From Ciona intestinalis (lineage: Eukaryota > Chordata > Ascidiacea > Phlebobranchia > Cionidae): a stretch of 64,000 bases of DNA. The notes under the pieces were generated by a model that searched no databases, had not been told where the DNA came from, and saw only the letters and a program-made list of their open reading frames with translations. The stretch is from assembly GCF_000224145.3 (NCBI RefSeq), contig NC_020169.2:5278535-5342534 (forward strand), written 5' to 3'. A program made the position numbers and the translations under genes. Below are positions 32,601 to 49,462 of this stretch, one piece after another; position 1 is the stretch's first letter, and the number at the start of each line of letters is the position of its first letter.

Positions 32601-34031
32601 CAGTAGTAGCGATTCTGACGACGAAGATAGGCGTGAAGGAGGTGTAGGAAAAGATATAAACGGAGATAGAGAACCAACAGATGTGATGCAACGCCAGTGG
32701 TTGCTGGTACAATAGCGACTGAAGAAGATAACGAAGAAGTTGTATTACATCCAACGTATGTTAATATTGATACAAAGCCTGCTGTCAACGATGAACGGAA
32801 CAGTGAGGACAATGAAAAATCCAGCTCCGAATCCTCGGATTCGGAACCTGAAGTAAACGATCCGAAAGGCAGGCCTTCTTTCAGTGATCATACAGGAGGC
32901 GATGATGGCAGCAAGAAGAAGGTGTCGAGCTTCGAGTCTTCGGATTCGGAGACTGAGACCAAAAAGCCCGAAGTGAAGACCAGAAGTAGTTCTTCTTCTT
33001 CTAGCAGTGATGAGGAAAACAACGATGGTAGGAACGGGAAGGAAGAAAATAGCTCTGTACCAGTGACGGTTTCACAACTAAATTTTAAGGACACGCATAG
33101 TTCGTCCTCGTCTAGTAGTGAATCGGATAAAGAGAGTAATATTTCCCAAGATGAAATAACTGAGCTTAAAATAACTCCTGTGGAGGCAGGTGCAGAAACA
33201 TTGGATGCACCATCTACTCCTATTATGACTCCAAGCAAAAGAAGAGAGGATATTACGTTTACTTCAGGGTGGAGAAAGGCTGTCAAACTTCTTGACTTGA
33301 TTCGAGCAGGTTTGGTGAGAGAATCGACTGTCAAGAAACTGGAGTTTGGAGAAAAAGAAGAGAAGGACCTCGAAGATGAACTGCAGCCGTTTCTAAGTGG
33401 GAGGGATCCAATAGCTGGACTCTTGGTTGAAGAAACGAACAAGAAGATTTCGTTTTATGATGCGTGTAAAAAGGGGATTATACGAAGAGGTACGGCTGTT
33501 AGTCTACTAGAAGCACAAGCAGCAACTGGGAGTATCATTGATCCCAACTCGGCGGAGAAAATGTCGGTAAAAGAAGCCACAAAATGTGGTTTGATTGACA
33601 GGCAATTTCAAGCTGTACTGGAAAGAGCAGAGCGAGCTGTTTTGGGGTACAAGAGTAGACTCTCCACTGAGCCCATGTCTTTATTCGACGCAATGAATCG
33701 TAAACTTGTTGTAGAAAGCCACGGTATACGGCTCCTAGAAGCCCAAATTGCGACCGGCGGAATTATCGACCCTTTTGCTAACCATAGACTACCGGTAGAG
33801 GCCGCCTTTGAGCGCGGTTTGTTCGACAGGAGGTTGGAGCAAATACTCGAGGACCCTTCAGATGACACGAAGGGATTCTTTGATCCAAATACAAACGAGA
33901 ATCTTACGTATCTAGAACTCGTGGAACGCTGCGTCACGGACGAAGAAACTGGCTTGCCACTCCTACAACTTGTAAGCAAGGACAGGAAGAAAGAATACTT
34001 GTCAAAATATCAACCCAAGTTTCTGTCCTAA
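29614..34031 (+). CDS. Gene C: signal peptide-TM-PDZ-plakin-repeat protein (9 exons, about 800 aa, one frameshift)
   Basis: Exons: 29614-29773, 30285-30356, 30837-30919, 30988-31047, 31178-31310, 31603-31724, 31782-31818, 31907-31949, 32340-34031. Residues 1-17 are a signal peptide ending AHA; about eight residues later a membrane helix (VVSIFGTLGVVLLCIALALL) is followed by KLIKKKKKR. Residues 126-210 form a PDZ domain close to the AHNAK/periaxin type. Then come Ser-rich acidic blocks and one plakin repeat domain (about 538-800; LLEAQAATG twice in variant form, [16 protein letters not shown]). The reading frame breaks near 32684: frame one ends at TAG 32713 while the frame from about 32685 (DATPVVAGT onwards) is open to 34031, as if one base were missing. 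Exon 3 could end earlier, at a GAG/GTACAG donor. Exon 9 has no introns, unlike A and B. It lacks the second plakin domain. Inferred role: PDZ-dimerised membrane anchor for intermediate filaments. Confidence 0.8.
29839..30036 (+). repeat. MITE copy in gene C intron 1
   Basis: TATAGTAGGGTGTGGTAGAT to CTCCCCACCCTACTATATA. Confidence 0.85.
31178..31724 (+). other. PDZ domain (AHNAK/periaxin type) encoded by gene C exons 5-6
   Basis: Exon 5 gives the carboxylate-loop region NGFDLMPG, then VQVANIRRNGPAHDKLKEGD. Exon 6 gives VFFDDITYQDALTLLSNSA and PYKVAI. The FF(D/E)x(x)xYxDALxLLxxxxPYKV pattern is what I know from the periaxin and AHNAK N-terminal PDZ domains, which form domain-swapped dimers. 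The intron splits the domain at LKE/GD in phase 1. Assigned from memory of the family; a profile search would settle it. Confidence 0.8.
31330..31492 (+). repeat. SINE tail joined to a MITE right half
   Basis: AAACACCCACAAAGTTACAT and GCACGAGGTGTATGAAACAG (SINE tail) pass at about 31405 directly into the reverse-oriented MITE interior and right end (TTTGTTTACTACCAAATAGG, CCTCACCCCATTATATA). A chimera formed by insertion or deletion. Confidence 0.75.
31972..32022 (+). repeat. MITE left-end fragment
   Basis: TATAGTAGGGTGGGAAAAAAG and TTCTCGTCCCATTTATA only. Confidence 0.65.
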
Positions 34032-34054
34032 GTTTTTATACACAGAAATTATTA

Positions 34055-34296
34055 TATAATAAGGTGGGGGAAGACGGGACACTGTTATCACATAATATCC
34101 AAATACCCTCATAGTGTTTTAAAGAATTAACAACGAACGATGCGAATCGTGAACACACGGTTTTATAATTCTTCCTATGTTCTTTGTTTACTTCTAAATG
34201 GGACGAAACACTGTTGACCCATCTTCCCCCACCGACAAATGGGTCAAGAAATTAAAATAGAAAAGTGTCCTAACTTCCCCCTACCCTACTATATTA
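34055..34296 (-). repeat. MITE copy with duplicated right end
   Basis: Left end AATAAGGTGGGGGAAGACGG; the right end occurs twice (CCCATCTTCCCCCACCGA, then CTTCCCCCTACCCTACTATA) with AAATGGGTCAAGAAATTAAA between. It follows the gene C stop by 24 bp. Confidence 0.8.
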
Positions 34297-34662
34297 TATA
34301 CCGCTGCTAATGACATGTTGCTGTGTACCTTGTGTTTACATTGAGGCAGAATCACCTGTCGTTTGGCTGTATAGAAATATTCGTTTTGCTTTGCTTTTTT
34401 ATCTGTGTAATTTTGGGGGCACATAGGCCTATAGGGACCATAAAGATACTTTTCGTCCAACAGTTTGTGTTGTCGTTCTTTGCCGCAATTTTTTGCATTT
34501 CTTTATAAATAATTTCCGCTTTTTTCATCTCATGACGAAATTAAATAAATATATATATATTAACGGATGTTATAGTATTTCTTTAGACTTATAACCACTT
34601 ATATTAGAAATTCAAAATCGCGAATCGTTGTGAACTTAGTCTGTAACGCCACAATGTCAAAC

Positions 34663-35553
34663 TGACGTCACAATCATGCCGCTATATCCAATCCTTGAAG
34701 CTGATTGGTCAGATTGCTCACGTGACCAACTCCTCGCACCAGCTGATTGCTCCGCGCATAAAACGCCTCTTCTACAAAGTTACCACGTTCTCGCAGTTTA
34801 GATGAAGTTGGTTCCACATCAGGTTACAAGTTGGAAGGTTTCAACAAGTTTTCTTGCAAGAGTTAAGTATTGTTTACTTACTTCAGTATTATATTATGAC
34901 AAATACTATTTACAATAAAATATAACACACTAATACAATTGCACTACATTATAATATACATAATGTACAATAATATAATTGTACAGGTTTTGTGCCTTGC
35001 GTTTATTACTTTATTATATTAACTTTTAAATATTTTTTATAACATTCTGTTTCCGGAATCGCGACGGTTCTTTATTACGTCACTCGCGACGTCACACGCA
35101 ATATCTCAGTTTACAATCGCTGCGTTCTATTAGGTCACAATCCGATACAATCGTTTAGATTTCGCTTTCTATATAACTCGAATTAATGTTACGTCGTTGG
35201 TTTCGTTACGTCATAGATGAACAACATGCGAATATTCTACGCGTGGTTTCGCGGCGTTTTCTTTTTCATGGGGCCCCATGCGCGATTATCGTCGACGCAA
35301 GGCACATTACTTGTATATTCTAATTAAACTTCCGCTATAAGCGCGAAGCAAGAAGATCAAAGTATTGGTAAAGTATAAACCACAATTGGCATTATTACGT
35401 ACATAAGCTTTTTTCTAGGAAGTATTGGTGATGTGACGTCACGGAGTGGTGATGACGCAACAGAAGAACCCACTTCGTAAGTTAATTGTTTCGTCACAAA
35501 TTTTATTAAATATTTTAATACCGATTTGTTACAGAACATGGTATGTGACGTCA
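34663..35553. promoter_or_regulatory. Cluster of CRE palindromes
   Basis: Perfect TGACGTCA at 34663-34670, 35434-35441 and 35546-35553, with near matches (ATTACGTCAC, CGCGACGTCAC) at about 35075-35095. Spacing and number suggest a regulated promoter region, but two of the perfect sites lie within the candidate exons described above. Confidence 0.35.
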
Positions 35554-36099
35554 CAGAGGATCAAGCGGACCATGGCGTGAAGCATGAATGAAGGTAAATA
35601 TGACGTAATAATATGTGAGCGGTAGTTTAACGATTAGTATATTTGCAGAAAATTCAACAAAAAAGCTGCCAAAGAAAAGCGCAAGGTCCTGCATATATTA
35701 TCAGCGGTGATTATTGCTAAACGAAAATACCATTAGAAGTTTTAAAAGTGTTTCTAACATTTAATGTGCAAGTATTAAAATGTAGGCTCTGTATATTTTT
35801 ATTGTTATTGCTGAACGTTTACGCACTATAATAGGTTTTTACAGGTTCATTACAATTGAAGCCTTTTTGTAAATTTAAAAGCAATACATATATGTACCAG
35901 TTATATTAGTTTGTTATTGATTTCAAAGTGTCATTAACACGATCAGGAAATATGGGATTTAGGTGCTAACGGTGTCCCATCTTACCCCATAGTAGTAAAA
36001 TACCTAATTGATAAGGCTATGTCGTAACTATAACGTTTGCCTTGCAGTCGAAGAACAAAGACGAAGCCGCCGATAATGGATACACGGTTTGAGGTTTGA
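34756..36099 (+). ncRNA. Possible short spliced transcript, coding status unknown
   Basis: A CATAAAAC TATA-like box at about 34757 is followed by plausible exons: from about 34800 to a donor near 34868; 35420-35479 (TTCTAG acceptor, TTC/GTAAGT donor); 35536-35593 (TTACAG, GAAG/GTAAAT); 35649-35685 (TTGCAG, AAG/GTCCTG); from 36048 (TTGCAG). No long frame runs through all of them. A 33-codon frame (start 35584, stop 36097-36099, MNEENSTKKLPKKSARS...) spans the last three. Could be a lncRNA, a 5' UTR of the next gene, or chance signals. Confidence 0.25.
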
Positions 36100-37555
36100 G
36101 TATTAAAAGTATATGGTGTGTGACAGTGTATGTGTTTGCGCTGGTGTATTCTTATTTGCTGGGTATACGATTGCCAGCTATTTTTAGTCAGTCACTACTA
36201 TAGTGCGTTTTGCATGTCTACGGAATATATGCAATACAACTATGGCGAGTATCTTGTTGGATTAGATTTTGTTGTTGTACACTCTATTGTGTACTTCGTT
36301 TACAAAGGTCGAACCCTTCAGCGAATCTGTATTGTCCTAAATCGCTTGGTAAAAAGGCTATGTTGGTACACAAATACTCGAGTAATATTAACACGCAGTA
36401 TAATATGCGTGCATTTAAAGTCAATAATTCTCCATTTAATTCTGTAAAATAACTTCTTGGCCCCGATAATATAAATATAATTCCAAAAACGTCATGTAGC
36501 GTGATTGGGACGATGGCCACGTCACAATTACGCTACGGCGTCGATACGGTGGGTCATAGCATTGTCATGACCCTGCGTTCGGTGCGGTTACGTCAGGTCG
36601 AGGAGCGTAACATCCGGACGGTATTATAATGTGTGAAGATACGACGAGAGTATCGCGGTACAAACATGCCGACCTACTTTTTAATTGGGACATGCGGAGC
36701 TGTTGTTGGCTTCGACTTCTTGCGGTCGAACATTCAATATGATGAACACTGCAAATGAATATCCTTAGGGATTTGAACCATATTTTATTTGTAGATGTTT
36801 CTATGATTATGTCCGCGTTAATTACTTTTGTGATCGGGTCTCCTTTCCGTATGATTGAGCTGTTGTGTTTGTTGCATGTCACAGTACTGTCTTTGCACTC
36901 GTACTATTTTTGTCTTTATGTTAGACCTATGTGCGTCTTAGTATTATTTTTGTCATTGGGGTTTCTTTAACCTGCGTGGACAGTAACATCCCGCAAGGGT
37001 TTCTCACCAGAGTAGAAACCCACTACCATTGGCTGGGGGCTTGTCGTGCCGTAGTGGCTTTCCACCAACGCCAGCCACATTAAGTATGAAGATATTTTAA
37101 TCCTGTTTTATTTTCCAGAAAGATATTTAACAACGAACTGAAGATTTTAATATTAATATTTTACTTGTGTTTTGCATTGTTTAATAAACTATTAGAAAAA
37201 TAATAATCTGTTGTGTTACTGCGTTACTATATTAAAAGACCCCTTGCGTAAAAATTCTTTAGTATTATATAAAATGTTTTTAAAATACAAAATAACAGCA
37301 GGTTTTATACGATTTCTATGACAATATTTTCGCGGTTTATGTTCAACGAAGCGTGTCTGAAAACACTTTACAAATTTTTGCGTTTATTCATTTTTGTGAT
37401 TATTAGCACGCGTTGTCGTTGTTGTTCCGTATGCTGTTTTACTGTACATGGCGCAGCCTGCCTGGTCGAACTGGTTAAGTAAGATCGTCGGCCAGCCAGA
37501 TACATGGAAACTTGCCAAACTGGTTTAGCAGCAGCCTGCTCCAGCATTATTTAAG

Positions 37556-37690
37556 CATTAACAATCACCCACAATGTTACACACTTGGTAACTCGTAAGC
37601 TGGCAAGAGGTGTATGAAACGGAGAACCCGTGTTATAACGACTGTTGTTGCCCGACCATGCAAGGATAAAGCAAGTTACATTCATTCATT
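37556..37690 (+). repeat. SINE tail
   Basis: ACAATCACCCACAATGTTAC, AACTCGTAAGCTGGCAAGAG, ATGCAAGGATAAAGCAAG, TTACATTCATTC. Confidence 0.8.
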
Positions 37691-37805
37691 ACTTTTTTGC
37701 TACTATACTCTGTTAAGAATTACGCTATGATTATTACAATTCTCATTAAATGCAATTGATTTAATAATTTTTATGCTTTTTTTTAAAGGTGTTAAATTAG
37801 CAAAA

Positions 37806-40022
37806 ATGGAATCCGTTTTCTGTTTTGAAGTTGCAATTGATTGCTTGAATTTACGAAATCGAGTGAAATGCTTTGTACCATACATAGCTGTTGCATTTCT
37901 TGACTTTCCTACCATCTTACTGTATGCTGAGAAGCCAACAACACGCTTGCATGGAAATGTTTATAAGTTTACGAAAGGGAAATCATGTTTGTTTAAAATG
38001 AGCCCAACAGAGGTGTATGAGAAGCTTTTAAAAACTCCACTTTATGTTGTAGTGTTGGACAAAGGTGGGGATGAGCAGAAATGCATCGGGTCAACCTCCA
38101 TTGAGCTGAAAGACTCAATTAAAAGAGTATTAGGCGACCTGCAGACTAATGGTCTACACCAAGCAACTTGTCATGGGGAAAATCTAACAGTACCTATAAT
38201 AAACTATGCAAATGCATGTGTGGGTGCTTTAAAAATAGCTTATAAGCTAACAAGTCTTGGTCATTCAATGCTTCCTCATTTAGCATCTGTGCCCATAAGT
38301 TATACAGTTCAAGAATTGACATCTAATATAGCTGTGAAGAATGTGGATGTCATGCCACTCTCCACAGTTGAAAATGTGATAACCCCTCCACCTCTTTATT
38401 ATAAAGCTGAGCCAAGTAATAAAAAGGCTTCTGGTGATGCATTTGAAACACCCAAGACAAAAGATGCATCTACAGCAATGTCGGTATCCACCAAGACAAG
38501 TGAAGGTGAAAAAAATGATCCTATTACATTAAAACAAGAACCACCAAAACCCACACTTCATAACACAAAAGGAAAATTAATATCAATAGAAACATATGCA
38601 GATCGAAATACTGAGGCAACTCAAACGGACATTATAGCTTTAAAACAATACCCCATCCTCAGTGCTTTGGTTAGAGAGGTTCTTCAATTAAGTATTGGTA
38701 AAGAAACTGAATTGGACGTAAGAAAAGTTTCGGAAGATAAAGGAATGAAACAAGATTTGCAACAATCTTGTTTACTAAAGCCAAGAAGTGGTGCTACTCA
38801 TAAAGACAGGCCAACAACTTCTGCTAAACTTACAAAGTCAAACAAGAAGTATCCATTGCAGTATGGGTTAACAAAGTCACTGAGACTTAGAATGGCTTTG
38901 ACAACAACTGAAGAGCACAGGCTTTCAAGTACTGCTCCTAAACCAAGGAAGCATGTTCCATTGAAAAAGAAACCTGCTTCCGGAAGATTAAAAAAGAAAA
39001 GTGGAACAAAACCAAAGCGAGAAATGGGTATTATTGACAGGGAGATAACACCGGAGCCAGAAATAGCAGAGGTTATAAACGATGATCCATCTTATTTAAA
39101 AGATGCTGACTCTTCTGGACAAGAAGATCAAATGAAGAAGACAAGGAATATTGGTTTGGGGTTGGAAGATCTTGTAATAGTGAGAGAAATATCTTCCCCT
39201 AGAGCACAGAGCAGACAGAGCATTGAAATAAGACTCCCTACCGCTCAGGAAGAGAAGGAGAACTCAACTGGAAACTACACTTACTCCGATGACTTTGATG
39301 ATGAAAAGTCATGGTCATATGAAAGAACAACATCTGTTTTGACAACGTTCGAGATGTCTCCTCAACCCACTGTTCTTGATGCAGTGAGTGAGGCGGAGCA
39401 AACAACTAATGAAGTTACAAATCATTTAACTGTGGATGTTTCACCGCAGCATACAATCTCAGATGTTTCACCAAGTGCCACCTTCGCAACTACACCAAGA
39501 GAAATGACAATGGATGATTTACGTAAGGACATAACATCCCCACAGTTTGCAACATTCACAGTAAACCAGTCTAAAACTAAACACGCAAGTAAGGAGAGTT
39601 ATGAAGACTCATTTGAAACCTCTAAACACCCATCACCACGACAAGAATCATCAGCAGTTGAAAATGATTCCAAACCAACTGATGACTCGGCATCTGTTGC
39701 CACGACGCTCTTCGCTCATGACCTCCCTGTTCCTGCTCCTTCTTCCGATTCCCCAGTGATCCGATCTCTTGCATCGGAGCCAAGGATCAAACCGCGTCCT
39801 CCTAGTCGATCCCAGTCCTTATCTCATGAAAAACTCCATCGAAAGTTCCGGATGAGCACTGAGAGCTCTTTCCAGATGTCGGAGCCAAGTGACATCCGGA
39901 CTTCTGATCTCGCGGACATTAAAACATCTGACATCATCAGTGAGCTGAATACGTCAACTGAAAACAATTCCCCAAACGCAAGCGATATTTTGGGACGAAA
40001 AGTATCTTTTCCAAATTTATGA
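37806..40022 (+). CDS. MAP10: Microtubule-associated protein 10 (738 aa, intronless)
   Basis: MAP10 is a vertebrate centrosome, midbody and spindle microtubule protein that stabilises microtubules in cytokinesis. Start chosen at MESVFCFEVAIDCLNL, which aligns with the family's N-terminus; the frame is open 11 codons further but a TTTTTTTTAAAG acceptor ends at 37788, so those codons are probably non-coding and a 5' UTR intron or trans-spliced leader joins there. The conserved N-terminal region covers residues 1-165: VAFLDFPTILLYAE, FTKGKSCLFKM, TPLYVVVLD, IGSTSIELKDS, GALKIAYKLTSLG. The rest (170-738) is Ser/Thr/Lys-rich and low in conservation, with basic KPRKHVPLKKKP near 380 and a YSDDFDDE acidic patch near 496. 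Length is somewhat below the human protein (about 900 residues). Its neighbours give no functional hint. Confidence 0.85.
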   Translation: MESVFCFEVAIDCLNLRNRVKCFVPYIAVAFLDFPTILLYAEKPTTRLHGNVYKFTKGKSCLFKMSPTEVYEKLLKTPLYVVVLDKGGDEQKCIGSTSIELKDSIKRVLGDLQTNGLHQATCHGENLTVPIINYANACVGALKIAYKLTSLGHSMLPHLASVPISYTVQELTSNIAVKNVDVMPLSTVENVITPPPLYYKAEPSNKKASGDAFETPKTKDASTAMSVSTKTSEGEKNDPITLKQEPPKPTLHNTKGKLISIETYADRNTEATQTDIIALKQYPILSALVREVLQLSIGKETELDVRKVSEDKGMKQDLQQSCLLKPRSGATHKDRPTTSAKLTKSNKKYPLQYGLTKSLRLRMALTTTEEHRLSSTAPKPRKHVPLKKKPASGRLKKKSGTKPKREMGIIDREITPEPEIAEVINDDPSYLKDADSSGQEDQMKKTRNIGLGLEDLVIVREISSPRAQSRQSIEIRLPTAQEEKENSTGNYTYSDDFDDEKSWSYERTTSVLTTFEMSPQPTVLDAVSEAEQTTNEVTNHLTVDVSPQHTISDVSPSATFATTPREMTMDDLRKDITSPQFATFTVNQSKTKHASKESYEDSFETSKHPSPRQESSAVENDSKPTDDSASVATTLFAHDLPVPAPSSDSPVIRSLASEPRIKPRPPSRSQSLSHEKLHRKFRMSTESSFQMSEPSDIRTSDLADIKTSDIISELNTSTENNSPNASDILGRKVSFPNL

Positions 40023-40520
40023 ACTATTAAAGAAAAAACATGAAAATAATTTTTAAATCCCAATATTTTTTAGACAGGTTAAAAGTTTTGTGTATATTAT
40101 TATGTTTTTAAATTGTTGTAAGCTTAAGCTTGTTTTAGTGTTGTTCAAAACCTGTTTATTAATTTCGATAGAAAAGCATTGCAATAGGCAACTGTGATTT
40201 GACAGCATGAATATTAAATATTTTAAAGTAAAGACAACATAACTTCATTGTAAAGTGACTTGCTACCATAGGATATGCTCAACAAGTTGCAATATATAAA
40301 TATCTTTTAACTGGTACGTGTAATTAAATGTAATCTATTTCTTTGTATTTTATAGTATATTCTAAATATTTATATACAATATTATATACATTAATACGGT
40401 AATACCACACTCACTTTATATATGTCACTGTTAGTGTTTCATATGTTTTCATTTATTCTATACAAATTTGTAACTTTTATATGAAATTTAGATGATATAG
40501 CACCTTATAGTTAGTAAAGT
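40023..40520. other. MAP10 3' flank and HHIPL1 promoter region
   Basis: AT-rich, no gene or repeat recognised. The MAP10 3' end and the HHIPL1 promoter must both lie in these 498 bases. Confidence 0.5.
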
Positions 40521-49048
<8,528 letters not shown>

Positions 49049-49462
49049 AGCTAAACTATAAGCTGGTGTGAGCCAACTCTGCACTACTTTTATTGTCCTT
49101 TGGTGCGTCACCTCTTACACAGCTTTTAAAGCCACGGACTAAAGTACTTTTTTTTATAAATTTAAATCGCAACTGACTATTAATTTACAATGCAAATGTT
49201 GCTGACTTATTTTATTCTGTATAGGCGGTGTCTTTCTTCTTACACAACTGCTTACTTGCCTGCCTTTTAAAAGGTTTCCTAAAATTTCTGTTTTAATTTC
49301 CCCTATTGCGCTTATGTATCTAATACCTCAGTTCATTTAGATTTAAATTAGTATTTCTTTCCATTCTTGCCAAAATGTTCCCTTTTCCGAATCTTTGCCG
49401 CAGTATTAATCGGTGTTCGCATTTTAACAGATATTTGGGTTAAATTAGGTGAACAGTTTATA
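49049..49462. promoter_or_regulatory. HHIPL1-GINS1 intergenic region, GINS1 5' end
   Basis: Pyrimidine-rich acceptors TTTGCCGCAG (ending about 49403) and TTTTAACAG (ending about 49431) lie 30-60 bases before the GINS1 start, suggesting a 5' UTR intron or a trans-spliced leader. No other gene fits here. Confidence 0.4.

Larger units (their letters stand above)
34297..37772. other. Region without a convincing protein gene
   Basis: AT-rich stretches alternate with a CRE-rich, splice-signal-rich part (34660-36100), a MITE end (35938-35996) and a SINE tail (37556-37690). Open frames such as 36130-36447 are Cys/Tyr/Leu-rich, have no family resemblance and I regard them as chance. Confidence 0.5.

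Noticed and set aside
32888..33442. 184-codon minus-strand frame
   Set aside because: Shadow of the Ser/Glu-rich codons of gene C exon 9; reverse reading of such repeats yields long Ser/Leu frames.
36130..36447. Open frames of 80-105 codons at 36.1-36.5 kb
   Set aside because: Composition is that of chance translation (many Cys, Tyr, Ile), two frames overlap, and no family or splice context fits.
37773..37805. Upstream start of MAP10 at 37773
   Set aside because: The extra 11 codons span a splice acceptor (TTTTTTTTAAAG) and the family N-terminus aligns at 37806.
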